DNA of 64,000 nt from Capsicum annuum (GCF_002878395.1 NW_025861174.1:669606-733605), one strand, 5' to 3'. Shown: positions 1-12,820, counted from the stretch's first letter. Numbers and translations are program-made. The notes: generated from the letters alone by a model not told the origin.

Positions 1-437
1 TCATAAGACTCAGCCAAAATTCTTTTCTGCAGCCCATAATTATTGAAAATACATAATATACCTTGGTACCTCAGGATACCATCACCACCAATCTAAAAAG
101 CCATCACCTTTTATTGACCCACATCTTCCTTAATCTGCATGAAGATAGGGTCCAAAATCTACTTCATCTTAACCCCCGTACCAAGAGAAGACTTCACCAC
201 CTCTTGAACAATCACAACTCCATCTTTGGAGTCCAAAATATAAACTCTAAGATTAGCCAAATGGTGAATATCCTTAACCAAGACTTGTTTATCTTCATCC
301 ACTTAAGATAAGCTCCCTATAGATAACTTGCTAAAAGTATCAGCAAACATATTAGCATTACCTGGTTGATAATGAATACTCATATCATAATCCATATGTA
401 ACTCAAGATATATCCTTTGCCTGAGATTCAACTCCTT
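1..437 (-). pseudogene. Gypsy A pol remnant: RNase H tail and start of integrase
   Basis: On the minus strand this continues the RNase H frame of the neighbouring fragment. It reads through the segment that normally carries the 'DYDMS..Y.PG.AN..AD..S' motif (seen here as DYDMSIHYQPGNANMFAD) and then toward the N-terminal part of a Ty3/gypsy integrase. Stops and frame changes interrupt it, and it runs off the left edge of the window. In the intact family this part of pol completes RNase H and begins the integrase zinc-binding domain. It cannot be functional here. Confidence 0.75.
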
Positions 438-1530
438 TTAGGAGAACACATACTGCAAGCTTTTATGATATGAAAAGATATCTGCATGAACCCCATACAA
501 ATAATAGTGCCAAATCTTCAAAGAAAACACCACAGCAAATAATTCCAAATCATGAGTCAGATAATTTTTCTCATGCACCTTAAGTTGCCTAGAAGCATAG
601 GCCACTACCTTACTATGTTGCATAAACACACAACCCAGTACCATATGAGACATATCACAGTACACCATAAAACTATTGGCACCCTCGGGTAGGGTCAAAA
701 TCGGAACAGAAGTCAACTTATCCTTCACTTTATCAAAACTAAAACTACCCTCATAAGCATCGAAACATAAAAACTTTACCTTCTTCTGAGTCAACATAGT
801 CAATAGAGCATCAATCGAGGAGAAACTTTCCACAAACTTCCTATAAAACCCAGCTAAACCCAAGAAGCTTTGAATATCGGTTGGAGTCGTGGGTTCAGTC
901 CACTTCTTAACTGCCCCAACCTTTTAAGAATACACTTGATCCCCTCACTAGAAATATCATGACCAAGAAAGGTCATGACATTCAACCAGAACTCATACTT
1001 CAAAAACTTAGCATATAACCATTGATACTTAAGGGTCTGCAACACAATATAGAGGTGATTAGCATGGTCCTCTTCACTCTTAGAATATACTAATATGTTA
1101 TCAATAAACACAATGATGAAAAATGACCGAATACCCGATTCATAAGATCCATATATGTCATCGGGGCATTAGTTAAACTAAAGGATATGACTAAGAACTC
1201 ATTGTGTCCATACCCAATTCAGAAAGTAGTCTCAGGGATATCTACCTTCCTAATCTTCAAATGATAATAACCTTACCAAGGATCAATCTTAGAAAAGTAC
1301 TTAGCACCCTAAAGTTGGTAAAATAGGTCATCAATCATAGGAAGAGGATACTTATTCTTCACTGTCACCTTATTCAACTAGCGATAGTCTATACATATAA
1401 GAAGAGACCCATCCTTCTTACACATGAAAAGCACAGGAGCAGCCCATGGAGAAACACTAGGCTAATAAAACCCTTAACAAGAAGATATTTCAACTATTTC
1501 TTAAGCTTTTTCAACTCAATTATAGCCATT
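438..1530 (-). pseudogene. Gypsy A reverse transcriptase-RNase H (broken)
   Basis: Minus-strand reverse transcriptase followed by RNase H of a Ty3/gypsy element. From about 1530 downward the fragments show the family's 'PLPMIDDLF', '[12 protein letters not shown]' and 'LTNAP' blocks. At about 1085-1110 the active-site box reads FIDNILVYS, so the second catalytic aspartate of the usual FIDD box is asparagine. A frame change near 854-863 separates this from the 141-residue RNase H fragment (438-863), which has '[13 protein letters not shown]' and '[13 protein letters not shown]'. Stop codons and the Asp-to-Asn change show that the enzyme is dead. Confidence 0.88.
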
Positions 1531-1860
1531 CTTTAAGGAGGGATGAATATAGGATGGGTATCTAGTAGAAGATCAATCCCAAAGTATATTTCCCTATCGG
1601 GAGGAGTACAAGAAAGATCATCAGGGAATACTTCGAGAAACTCTTTGACTATAGAGACATATTGGAAGTAAGTACTTACAGAATCAAAATTCTTAACTCA
1701 AACTAAATGACATAGCACACTTTGGAAATCAGTTTTTGGGCTTTTAAATTAGATATAAACCATCACTTGGGTACTAAAGAACTCCGTTCCCACTCAATCA
1801 CCGGTCCATTTGGAAATTGGAAACTGACCTTTTGGGTTCTACAATCAAGATATGCATAGC

Positions 1861-2316
1861 ATGAATGGAGTCAATCCATCCTCAAAATAACATCAAAGTC
1901 TAACATATAGAACTTTATCAGATCCACCAATATCTCTCTACCACAGATAGATACCATGCATCCCCTATAGACCTTTCTAGCCATAACAGAGTTGCCCACT
2001 AAAGTAGACATAGAAAAAGGATAAAAAATACACTCATGATTGAAACTAAAATAAATAGCCACATAAGGGGTCACATAAGACACGCATAGAACGAATGGAG
2101 TCAATCCATCCTAAAAATAACATCAAAGTCTAATATATACAACTCTATCAGATCCACCAATATCTCCCTACAACAGATAGATACCACACAACCCTTATAG
2201 ACCCTTCTAGCCATAATAGAGTCACCCACTGAGGTAGACATAGAAAAAGGATCAAAAAATACACTCAAGATCAAAACCAAAATAAATAGCCATATAAGGA
2301 GTCATATGAACCCAGA
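1861..2316 (-). repeat. Tandem duplication, about 230-bp unit
   Basis: Two adjacent direct copies, about 1861-2090 and 2091-2316. Both begin with the same GAATGGAGTCAATCCATCC phrase and share the stretches around CATCAAAGTCTAA, ACAGATAGATACCA, CTAGCCATAA and ACTAAAATAAATAGCC or close variants. The copies have many point differences, so the duplication is old. It doubles the protease coding block of gypsy A. Confidence 0.85.
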
Positions 2317-2330
2317 TCTAGAAAATAATA
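1861..2330 (-). pseudogene. Gypsy A aspartic protease region, duplicated in tandem
   Basis: Minus-strand retropepsin-type segment. The 77-residue open part (1871-2104) ends in LDFDVILRMD, matching the conserved 'DFDVILGMD' block after the catalytic region of gypsy proteases, preceded by 'STLVGNSVMARKVYRGC'. The same segment occurs again at 2091-2316 as a second, more diverged copy. The catalytic Asp-Ser/Thr-Gly motif was not found intact in either copy. The intact enzyme would process the gag-pol polyprotein. Confidence 0.8.
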
Positions 2331-2379
2331 CACATCACAAGAGAAAAGTTGTAACATACTAGTGACAGTATTAGGAGAA

Positions 2380-3735
2380 GCCTCAGATTCCGGATAGGTG
2401 GTGAGAGTAAACAGATGATTTCCACCCATGTCGGTATCATAAGTAGTAGCCTTTAGTGCTAGAGCTAAAGATGCAACAATTGAAACTTTATTAGCTCAAG
2501 TAGTAACATCACTAGAAGGATAGTTTCTCTAAATATAGCTAGGTTGGCCATATTTTGAACACTTATCTCTCCCATTATCACAAAAACTGTGGTGCAACTA
2601 TCCATAAAATCTACAAGAAGGATATGATAGAGCTGATTGGGCCTCATCGACCTGAGATTAGGCACTTTATGCCTTAAATCCATTGTTGCTCTAAAAGCAA
2701 TGATCAACTAATGGCTTTGGACATGGAGCACTAGTCGTAGAATAAGAATCAGAATTTTCCCATTTCTTCTTAGACCACTACCTGTCATATCTACCACTAT
2801 ACTGGTGACCTCTACCCTGCTTAGAATACCTGAATTTCTTACTTGGTCTTTTTTGTATTTTGGGTTATTTCTTTTTTTCCTCCTCAACTTATTTCATGTA
2901 CACCATAATCCTAGAGATATCCATATTATTATTCAGCAACATACCAAGTCCCGAGATAAACTCGAAGCAAATTTTTTTATCTTAGCCATCATAGAGGATG
3001 CCAAGTCTGGAGCATAATGGGATAACTAATAAAACTTCAACGTATACTTTCATCTTAGACATCATAGAGGACACCAAGTCTGAAGAATAATGGGATAACT
3101 AATAAAACTTTAACGTATACCCTTTCACAGTTATTCTGCCTTACTTCAGATTCAAAAACTCCTCAACTTTTGCCTCTCTCAACTTCTGAGAAAAAAACAA
3201 TCAAGAAAGGCACTAGAGAAGTCATACCATATAGCTGGGTCAGTATAATCCCCTCTTAACTACTCCCACTCCTCATACCACTGATATGTCATATCTTACA
3301 ACTAATATGGCACGAACTCTACATCCTTACAGTTAGAAATATGCATAACTCAAAAACTCTTTTCCATCTCATCTATGAACCCTTGAGGATCCTCCTCAAC
3401 CTTAGAGGCTATGAAGGTTGCAAGACTAAACCTCATGAACTATCCAAACATTGTGGCCTCAAAAGAAGGAGTGATGAAAGCAACATGCTCATACTGGTGC
3501 AACTGAGATACCACTAGTTGAGTATGTAAATGAATCAACTGGCGAAACTCATATTAGACATATTACCTTAAGGAGTCTGAGAAGGACTAGAGAGAGCCAG
3601 TGGAATTTCATGGGGGGCATCTAAAGTAGGCAACCTAAACCAGGTTTATAACCCATACATTGGATGAGTTTTATCCATATTTTCCTTAAGTGGAAAAGAA
3701 GAGTTTCCACGAGCATCATATCTCCTGGGAGGCAT
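2380..3735 (-). pseudogene. Gypsy A gag (broken)
   Basis: Minus-strand gag of element A. The start codon is at 3735; the protein begins MPPRRYDARGN, the basic start usual in this gypsy group, and continues with 'KENMDKTHPMYG'. The rest is broken by stops. The 80-residue open piece at 2465-2707 covers the C-terminal part near where the zinc knuckle normally lies, but no intact CCHC motif is visible. The intact product would form the particle that packages the element RNA. The start is 195 bases from the primer site, consistent with a short leader. Confidence 0.75.
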
Positions 3736-3929
3736 GATCTAAAATACGAACAAATAGGGATTAGAGGAGATTTTAACATCCTAAACTCTCTAGCCTAAAA
3801 GTAGAACACAAGAAAGAAAAATATACCTAAATGCCTTATATCTTCTCTCTTATAAGTATGGTCTACTAAGTACCCATAAAAGAGACTCTACAATATGGTT
3901 TTGTGGATACCTTATGACTATGAACCTCG

Positions 3930-3942
3930 ACTCTAATACCAA
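3930..3942 (-). other. Primer binding site of gypsy A (initiator tRNA-Met)
   Basis: The minus strand reads TGGTATTAGAGTC, a two-mismatch form of the TGGTATCAGAGCC site complementary to the 3' end of initiator tRNA-Met. It lies immediately inside the LTR, which fixes the element's orientation. Confidence 0.8.
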
Positions 3943-3944
3943 CT

Positions 3945-6158
3945 TATCATGACCCAAACTAGGGCCTGTCCATGATGGGTATCCTAGGTCCACCAAGGAA
4001 CAGAGACCACCTCTTTTGCCTCATCAAAACAAAACACAATACAACTAGCAGCAGATGAATTTTGAACATATAACAAGATAAACTGAGTTTCAAACATATG
4101 ACAAAATTGGCAACTCAACTAATTCAGAAAAGAGTCTAAGAATTTCAACAACCATCCTAATCTATAGTAATCCACAAATTCTTTACACAAATCAAAACTA
4201 ATCTAATTTAGGAAATGCCCTCAATGATAGTCAAAAGAATCCAATAGAAGTGTTCTAAGACATAAATAAAATAAGACTTCACAATGATAACCCTTTCGGA
4301 GAATGGAAGCTCACCACATCAAAGTTGTCCGCTGACAATCCAAAAATCTTATCAGTGCACAAAAAAAGTAAAAGTGCCTCGGGTTCCTTTATTCTGTAGG
4401 GATACAACATTTGAGGATGGTTAGCGGGGTGAGCACTAACATGTAACTCAGGAAAGGATAAAATAATGCCAAGTCACAACCACGATTAAATTCACATGCA
4501 CACATTGTACATATATATATATATATAACATACTGGGATAAGGATCAAGGTTTAGCATGAAAGTAAAATATTAGCCTAGGCTATATAGTTTAGTTGTCAT
4601 TAAAAGGTACCCATAGGATATATAGGTTCAGCTCCCCTTGCTGAAAGGTCCCTAGTACATATTAGCTGCATAAACCATAGGTATCAATAAATACCAGGGA
4701 TTGTCCCAACCCCATATCAATCTAAGATGAAAATAAATATTAATAGTGTGAATCATGAACCCAGTCATCAAGACCAACCCTAATGCCAGCAAATGTGATT
4801 TTCTAGTATAGATCTTTTCAGACGTTTGCCTTCATAACTTACTAACATAACCCCCATTAAGCCAAATTAAAAGTAAGTTTCACATTACCGATCCATTTAA
4901 CCAAGGAATTGACCATTAAGGCACACCATAGGTATGATCATACCCTTACGATTGCAAATATATAATTATGCCATTCCAATCCATTAACTTAGGGGAATGT
5001 CTCGACCCTTTTTGTTCATTAAATCCATATAAGAGAATTCCATAACCCGCTTTGTTCATTAAATTAATATAGAGAAATTCCATAACCTCCTTTATTTATT
5101 AAATCCGTGTGTGAGAATGCCACAATGCTAGGACCACCTTTGTTCATTATAACAAATTTGGTTCTTTAGCCTTTTATGCTATGAAATAGTTCCAAAGATA
5201 TTTTCAATGTGTATATTCTCATGTTCAAATGAAGTTTCACAAGATTGGGTTGAGGTTATCACCCATTAAATATTCAAAATCACTAATTTGGGGGAATCAA
5301 TGACCCCTATTCGAATTAACCACACCCATGCACCCAAAATAATTCAAAACCATTAATTTAGACCATGAATTATCCATAAAATCTATGAGAAAAATAATTC
5401 ATTCATTAAAGCTCAAAATCTCTAAACCCTCATTCACAAACCACAATTTAATCACATAAATAACAATTTTAAATACATGATTTTAATAAAATAAACTTTG
5501 GGGAAGTAACATGCCTAAGATATTAAGAAATACGGAGAGAAATCAACCTTGGACACTCTAATATCCAAGTCCTTTGAAACTCTAGGTGTTCTTGACTTAG
5601 GGATTTTGAGAGTGTTTGATAGAGTGTATTTGATTGTTAAGTATATAGAATAGGGTCCCCAACATATTTTATGGACGTGGGTTTTAATTGGGGAAAGGAG
5701 TAAAATGACAAGAATTCCCCTACTTAAAAGTGTAGAAAAATATGCTCAAGTATCACGGGTCACCTTACGACTAGTGATGATTCCTTACAAATCATCACCA
5801 TGACTTGTGGTTTGTGTAGTGCCTTAGGCTAGTCTTACTATTAACCCTATAAATCACACCCTTTGACTTATAGTCGAACCTTACAACTCGGATGGTCCAG
5901 TCATAGGTAGGATAGAGATATTTAGACACTATACTAGTTTGGCTACAGAAGGCACACTATGACTCATAAAGAGTCTTAATGGATCGTTTGGTATAAGTCA
6001 TCACCAAGGCAGTGACTTGCACGACCTTTACTAGTCACCCTATGTTTGGGGGCCCTATGACTCGTCAAGACACCTTACAACTCATATGGTGAGTTATAGG
6101 TTGGGCAGTAAGCTTAAAATCATAGAATTTTCCAAGGACCAAAATCTGAGATGTTACA
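3945..6158 (-). mobile_element. Gypsy A 5' LTR, about 2.2 kb
   Basis: On the minus strand the LTR starts with TGTAACATCTCAGATTTTGG at 6158 and ends next to the primer site at 3945, where the terminal CA appears decayed to TA. Its length fits the long-LTR chromovirus (Tekay/Del-like) gypsy group. It holds a short (TA)n run near 4509-4527 and, within about 410 bases of its 5' end, a cluster of short dyads such as AACTCATATGGTGAGTT (6079-6095). No protein is encoded. The partner LTR lies outside the window, so the TSD cannot be checked. Confidence 0.75.
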
Positions 6159-8417
6159 GTATATGGTATTACCAAGGATTTCTCCATATCTAGTGACCTT
6201 ACCTTGCTTTCCCTAGAGTTATAGAGTAGGTTTGTAAAGTTCATGAGGATAGATCCTCCTCAATGCAATGGAGATTCCTAATTTGATGCTTATATGTTCT
6301 TACTTGGTTACTACAAGAGAATTCATAGTTCTGGCTTAGTTGATTATAATAGTGTGTATTTCACCACCTTTCAGAGCTTTAGACCAGCTAGGCAATGATG
6401 GAGATTTTTGGTAGAGAGTTAACAATTTGGTCATCTTATCTTTCATGGGATTAGTTTGCTCGAGAGTTTCTAGAGGAGTCTGAGTGGAGACATAACAGAT
6501 TTATGGGCTAGAGGCCTCATAGACTTGATAGAAATAGTGATATGTATAGTAGAGACCGAGATTCTCGTGGTTATTCTTAGACAGGGTTAGATCATAATGG
6601 TCGATCAGGTCTATTAATTTTAGTTTAGTGGACTCCTACTTCCTTGGGTTGTTTTATATATGGAGACCTCAGATAATATAAGAGGTATTGACCATATCAT
6701 AGACAAAAATATGCCTCAACAATTGTTCTAGAGATGATATATCTCTATATTATGTTCAACAAGAAGGAATCAACACAGGAGCTTATAGTATAATAACTTC
6801 ATGTATGGTTTTGGTATGCCTTTGATTTATCTTGGTAGTGTTTGATTGTGGTTCTACATTCTTCTATGTGTTTATTTATTCGATATTGATTCTTGATATG
6901 ATTCGTGATTTTTTTGGGTCTACTAATTTTGCTACCTCATAGATTTTTTCGTAGTGGTAGGTCAAGTATACCGATCCTATGTCGTGACTCATTCAGAGTA
7001 TATCACTAGTTTAGATATAATTTCCTTGGGTATTATAAATTTTATTATATTTTAAATATGATCTTCTTGATGGTTATGTTGTTAAAGTGGAGGATCGATT
7101 ATAGGTTTTGGTATATTCAGAGTGTAGAATGGATTATACTTGTGGTGTGACTAATTCAAAAGGATTGCAAGTACAGGATTTTAGTTAGATAAGAAAGACA
7201 TTTAAGTGTTCTTGCTTTGTGATTTATTCTTCCTTAGTGGTTATCTTTTCTTTTATGGAAAGACTTGTAGGTGTAGATACACTCCTTAATTAGGCTTGAA
7301 CGAATTCATCTTATAAGGATTTTTGCTTTAATTTGGAAGGGGTTTCTAATGGAAAGGAAACTTGTGTGGAATATTTATTACTTTGGTAGTTAAGTGACTT
7401 AATGAAATATTCTTGCATATAAGTTTTGATTAGGGTATGTGTTATCATTCTATGTTTTTTATATTAAGTAATTTGAATGGAAAGTGAGTTAAGGAAGGAT
7501 AAAGAATTGGCACATAAGGAATATTGATAATTTTTCTCTAAGATTTGATTTGTGATTATGGCATCTGTTAGTGAGATATAGTGATTTCTTCACTTCTTCT
7601 ATGGGTTGATGGCCCCTAATATGACCGGTTACTAATGTGTGTATGATCGAAGAGGATTTTTTTCTTTTGAATTATTGAGGACAGCGGTTTGATTGATTTC
7701 ACTTAGCTATTAAGGACTGCATGGGTTATTATAAAGAGTTACATGATAATTTGATTCCATTTTTATGTTTATATCTATGGTATATAGAGTTTTAAGGTGA
7801 TTCTCAGTTGCCTCAAAGGGTTGATCACAAGGATTTAACTATAGTATAGTGACCTAAGTATGCTAAGTGTGGCATTTGAGGTTCTATGTGGAATTGATAT
7901 CAATTTTGGGCCTAGATACTTTATTTTCAAGATATCATTCTGGCCTTGTGTAGGATCATTCAATATTTTGGTGAATAGCTATGGAGTCTCATGGGTTCTT
8001 TGGCATTTTGTGGGTTTGAGGATAATTTTTGGTTTTGTGGTTAGAGTCAGTGGCTTGTGGTGTCTTTGACAGATAAAGGTTAGTCAAGTATGTTCAAAAC
8101 TTCTAGTATGATCGACTCAATCTTCGGGTATAGAGAAATTTTAAAAATAAAAAAATTCAGCTTCATTGAGAATTTTCCCTTAGATGTTAGTGTTGTGACC
8201 TTGTGAGCCATTGTTTGATAGATTTATGATTCTTTAGTGAAATCGGTAGTTCTAATGTTATGACTCTGCTTGGGAGTTCTTGCTTGAGGTTTTCGAGGGT
8301 ATTTTATATCCTTTGTCCAATTTCATGGTTTTCAAAGGAATTTTATATTCTTTTTTCTATTTTGACATATTTTACTACTTGTACGTTTGAGGATGAATGT
8401 GAATCTTAGTCGGATGC
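6159..8417 (+). pseudogene. Gypsy B gag-protease remnant, very degraded
   Basis: Plus-strand remains of another Ty3/gypsy element. Around 6290-6500 the frames show gag-like phrases ('FTTFQSFRPARQ', then 'FAREFLEE' after frame changes). Near 6640-6710 a ruined zinc knuckle reads 'CFIYGDLR-YKRY-PYH', with cysteines lost. Around 6840-6960 a protease-like 'FDCGSTFF' piece appears. From about 7150 to 8400 nothing is assignable except a 'TTTGAGGATGAA' phrase (8388-8399), which resembles the end of pol in this group just before the polypurine tract. Element A probably landed in B, so the 5' part of B would lie off the left edge. Confidence 0.6.
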
Positions 8418-9369
8418 TATAATGACCTTCGTTATGATTTTTAGAATTTTTAATGTTTTGAACATTTCACCCTAACCCGTTGTTGCTTTATCTCATTTAC
8501 GATTTGTGGGGATGGTTTGCATGGTCTCTAATGCATTTGAGAGTGATTCTTATGAGTTGGTGATTTTGATTATTCTTTAAAGAGATTAGTTTAACTTTGA
8601 TCAAATGTTTTTGATTCGGACATTGGCTGGTGATTCTAACAGTTCATTAGATTCAAAGTGTCAATTTTGGGTTACTAGCATAGATAGTTCGGATTTTAAG
8701 CCTTTATTTTGCATTTTGACTTTATAATTAGAAACTAGTTAAATTTGGCTTAAAGGGGTTCTCGCAAGTTAGTTTGTTGTAAATTACCTTTTTCATAGAT
8801 TCAATGATCCTATTAGATTCAGAACATATTTTATGTTTAGCTTGCACTGTTGGTTCATAATTATAGGATTCCGGATGATTTTCAAGGGTCAAAAAAGATT
8901 TTGGCAAAGGTTGTTGGTGAAAACCTTTAGAGATAGAAAAATTGACTCTTAGCTATGAATAATGGGCTTTAACTACGGAAATCGCACTGAACACTTTATA
9001 AATTTTTGATATTTCATAATTTTGACATTATGAAAGTTAGGAAGCTCCATTTTTTGCAATTCTCGATGCGTTTTTCTTGTATGATCATGGGCTATATGAT
9101 TTTATCATTTTTCAAGAATATCTATTTTATTTTTCATACCAAAGTTGAGATTCAAAAGTTCATTCCACTACTTTCAATGCTTCCAAATAACTAGACCTGG
9201 GATTTATATTTGAAGTTATTATTTTATCTTTAAATCATTTGGATTTTTCGATTCTTCTTCTTCTTACACTTATGATTTCATCAATTATTTAAGTCTTGGG
9301 TTGGAATAGGCTTACCTATACCGGAAGGTGTGGCAGGTGCCATCACGCACTCTATTTTGGATAGTGACA
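8418..9369 (+). mobile_element. Gypsy B 3' LTR
   Basis: The sequence begins TATAATGACCTTCGTTATG, a form of the common gypsy LTR start TGTAATGACC with one G-to-A change, right after the end-of-pol phrase. It ends near GGATAGTGACA (9369), after a segment carrying 'GGTGTGGCAGGTGCCATCACG', typical of such LTR 3' ends. The length is about 950 bp. Its partner LTR is not in the window, so the boundaries are from sequence style only. Confidence 0.6.
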
Positions 9370-9933
9370 GTATTATGACTTCGATTTTTTAAAACCACAT
9401 CTCAATTGTATTGTACTAACACATTGCACATATAGAAATATATATTCTAAAGAAAGTCAAACAACTCTTTTTGTTAATAAATTACGTAAAAAAAAGCATT
9501 TCAATCAAAGCAAGATAGTGATGGATATAAATTATTCATGTAATTTCAAACTAAAAAAAATAAAATTTTAAATTAAAGTCTTGAATAATGATATCCTATT
9601 CTCCTATATTTTCAAGCAAATCTTGTGGGAAGAAGAAATTACAAAATAAAGAAGAAAAGAAGCAAAAAGATGAATGAATCACAAGTTCATATTCGCAAAG
9701 ATCATCTCATATTTGCAAAAGTGGATTGCATATGTGGAAATTGTGAAAAAAGATGATTGAAGATGAAAAAGAATAATATTTGCATTTATGGAATCCATAT
9801 ACACAAAACTCCACCTTCGCATACATTGTTTCTATATGTGAGAAGGTGGAACATGTCCAAAACTCTTCCTACCGTACATAGGAGCTTCTTCTCAATTGAA
9901 AGAAATACACCATTTGGCTAATACAAGGATTAG
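9370..9933. other. AT-rich spacer, no gene seen
   Basis: This stretch has poly-A/T runs and a degenerate repetition of 'ATATTTGCAAA / ATATGTGGAAA / CATTTATGGAATC' phrases at 9690-9850. I recognise no coding frame or known repeat. The last five bases (ATTAG, 9929-9933) are the left target duplication of element C. Confidence 0.5.
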
Positions 9934-10798
9934 TGATAGCATCCAGGCTGGTCCACTTGTATTAAGATAGATGGGATTCAATGAAATCAAGAAGATGCTT
10001 ATGATAGAAGAAGAGCCCAAGAACGAGTCAAAGAATTATGAAGAAGAATGGCTAAAGTTCTACACATATTTCATGATTCAAGTCCAAGCCCAAAAGGAAG
10101 AAGATTGAGCCCATATGGGTTGTGAGTGAATTTGGAAACTTTTTCTTATTTTATTAGGAGAGTATTTTTGGTATTATTTTTACATGCTTTTCTAGTCCTA
10201 GTAGAATTTTATTTATTATTTCCATAATAGTAGATCCTAATCCCATGCTATTTGGGATAGATTTTTCCTAGTCCTAGTTAGATTTGATAAAGGTAGATTC
10301 CAATTCCATGCTATTTGAGATATGTTTTTTTCCCTATATATAGGAATGAATTTTGTTATTTTCAATTATACAATATTATTATTAATTGAGAGTTTCTCTT
10401 ATTTACACCTTTGTGTGTGTCTACTTGAGATTTATCTTGCAACCCGATAAGAACGATTCTTTAAGAGGTAAGATTAATTCTTAATTTGATATCTTTAGTT
10501 TCTATTAAAGTTAATTAAAGAAGGTGATTAGTCTTAGACTAATTGTTGTCTTTAGTATCTTTGAAATAGGGGTCTAGATCACTTTTGATCTAAGGTCTTG
10601 AATTGACTCTATTAGTATCATAATTAGTCTTAATCCACTAATTTTAAATACTAAGATCAATTAGAGTTCTCAGTACTTAACCTTGAAATTGGAGATTTTA
10701 CTCTCCAATTTTGCCTATCTTCAATTTCTCGCCTTTAATCTTAGTATTTTCGCTTCCACATTATTTTCTTGTTTATTAACGTAACCTGATTCTTATCA
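9934..10798 (+). repeat. Element C 5' LTR (865 bp)
   Basis: It starts TGATAGCATCCAGG and ends GATTCTTATCA, giving the usual TG...CA termini extended to TGATA...TATCA. It contains the phrase 'CCCTATATATAGGAATG' (10332-10348), a plausible TATA box for the element promoter. Confidence 0.93.
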
Positions 10799-10800
10799 AG

Positions 10801-10812
10801 TGGTATCAAAGC
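10801..10812 (+). other. Element C primer binding site
   Basis: TGGTATCAAAGC lies two bases after the 5' LTR. It is the initiator tRNA-Met primer site with one mismatch to the usual TGGTATCAGAGC. Confidence 0.88.
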
Positions 10813-11282
10813 GGTTCTATTAAGGTTCCATTCTTGATAATCTTGGGAGTTTCTACCAAAAAAACACTCAATTTTTTTTATTGTTAAGCTACATAGCTAA
10901 AAAAAAGAGAGAAAAAAATAAAATAAAAAAGAGAGAAAATTTATCTGTTTGGGAATTAAGGTATTATAAAAAAATTATATTTTTTTTTTGTTTCTTGATC
11001 TCCAACATCAACAAGGAAAATCAAGAAGAGGGGAAATTTGAAAATTTTACTATTTACACAAATTGGTCTTTTTTCCTTGTCTTATCAGACCTAATTTATC
11101 TGGATATTGATAAATTCTTTTCTTTCTACATGTTACTTCTAAAAAGTTGTTTCTAATAGGGTTGTATATATAAATCCTAAAGGATCTAGTCAAAGGTAGT
11201 AATTTGAATGGGAAAAGGGCAAGAAAGGGTGAGAGAAAAGAAAGGGTCAAATTGAAAGTTTTTGTTTTCTTTAACTTTTGGA

Positions 11283-12011
11283 GATGTCTCAAAAAGATAC
11301 TGATGCTGGGACTCAAAACAATGACATAGCTGAGGCATTTAGAAGGATTTCTGCTCGACTCGATGCATTAGAGGTCACCTAAAACCCACCTAATCAGGTA
11401 AATATAACTGATTTAAGGAGAAGTGTTTTTCATACAAGGTTTGGGATAAAGGATAATATTTGCTCTATGATTATTGATTTCGAAAGTGATGCTAATTTTT
11501 TAAGTTCATACGTGGTGGAGAATTTGAAACTTACATGCAACAAACATAATGATTTCGGTGAACTTAAGGTGACTAAGCAATGCTTGATTTCTTTCTCCAT
11601 TAGAAGGTACTCTGATAATATTCTCTGTGATATATTCCAATGCAAGATTGTTATATCAAGCTTGGGCATCCCTGGCAGTTTGATAGGAATACAATTTATG
11701 ATAGGGGGAAGAATAGAGTTTTTTTTGAGCTAAACAAAACAAAATATAAACTTGTACCTTCAACTCCATCCCAAGTTTATGAAGATCAGAAACGTGTGAA
11801 AGAAACAATGAAAGATTTTAAGAGAGAAAATAATGAAAGGAGTAAGGGAGTGTATGTTGACATTCGAAGAGAGGAAAAGGAAGAGGTTGTGTTGTGTGGA
11901 GAGAATAAGCTGTCAATTGAGGTCAAGAGAAAACAAAAGAGAGATGATCACAAGAGTAAAAAGGAGATGGATGGTTGTGAGGTAGAGAGAAAAATAAGAG
12001 AGTTTGAATAA
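11283..12011 (+). pseudogene. Element C gag-protease (frameshifted)
   Basis: From ATG at 11283 the frame reads MSQKDTDAGTQNND, then 'AEAFRRISARLDALE', a gag-like start that ends in a stop after about 32 residues. The following frames give a retropepsin of the gypsy type. 'CSMIIDFESDANFLSSYVVENLKL' (11460-11530) corresponds to the catalytic region, but the expected D-G-G-S reads D-F-E-S. 'KVTKQCLISFSI' follows. Near 11640-11655 the frame shifts into 'LGHPWQFDRNTIYD', equivalent to the 'LLGRPWQFDR' block. A lysine/glutamate-rich tail follows to 12011. The product would be part of the element's structural and processing polyprotein. It is inactive. Confidence 0.75.
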
Positions 12012-12294
12012 TGTTATTTCTTATTCTAACTCTAATATTTCTACTTCTTCTTCTAGTTATTTTGACTTTTTTGCAGATAGTCATGGGAATAGTTGCATTA
12101 AAAAATCATCATTGAATAAACTTATTCCGAAGGTGGTCCAAACTAAATATCCCATTGAGTAAGTGCATGTTGATGAGAAGTATAAAGATAAAGAGAATTG
12201 TTTTGGATCTTTCCAAAATAAGACTCGTGACAAAAAGATCAAAAATACAGTTGTGAGTCTAACTCTCATCTAAAAGGAATGAGGTGTTGTTATT

Positions 12295-12702
12295 TTGCCA
12301 TATAAGACCAAATACGGTATGTGTGATTGGTTCATTCACATTCTTGGGATTGCTAGGACACCTAAGGTCTTTTTTGAGGTGATGAACTACACTTTTAATT
12401 TTTACGTTGATATGAATAGGTACGTGGAAAAATATCTGAGAAGTGCAATTGAGGATGCTTGGCTATATCATAAAAGTGTTTAATTTGATGCATATTTTAT
12501 AGATGTTTTGTCGTCTTTGGCAAACCCGTTAGAGTACTTTATTGATAGAGTTAAATTGGAGAAGCACATATCATCTCCGAAGTTATCTATACATGAATTT
12601 TGTTGTGCTCATACAAATAAAAGAATTTTTTATTGGGATAATGATGTCCACATGCTTCATAAAGGTGATTTTATACATGTAAGAATTAATTGGGTTAAGT
12701 AA
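12295..12702 (+). pseudogene. Element C small pol-derived or unknown fragments
   Basis: Two short frames lie before the polypurine tract. The first (12295-12483) has 'YKTKYGMCDWF' followed by 'FFEVMNY', which loosely matches the reverse transcriptase block around 'KTKFGLYEWLVMPFGL...F..LMN', so it may be the last scrap of that enzyme. The second (12508-12702, 64 residues) ends GDFIHVRINWVK and I do not recognise it. Both are bounded by stops. If the first match is real, most of pol was deleted. Confidence 0.4.
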
Positions 12703-12820
12703 ACACATGGTCACTATCTTGTTTTGTTCCTACCATTGTTGTTTTCAAGTAATGAATATTGTTTACTATTGTATGTCGTCTTGATTATGCGAGATTCAAA
12801 TTCGAGGATGAATTATTTTC

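Noticed and set aside
7860..8069. 69-residue hydrophobic plus-strand frame in gypsy B
   Set aside because: It is G/T-rich sequence in a decayed element and the frame is not supported by neighbouring pol motifs.
10881..11316. Overlapping open frames on both strands (91 and 88 residues)
   Set aside because: They are in the A-rich leader of element C, with low-complexity Lys/Asn/Phe-rich text and no similarity between copies to support coding.
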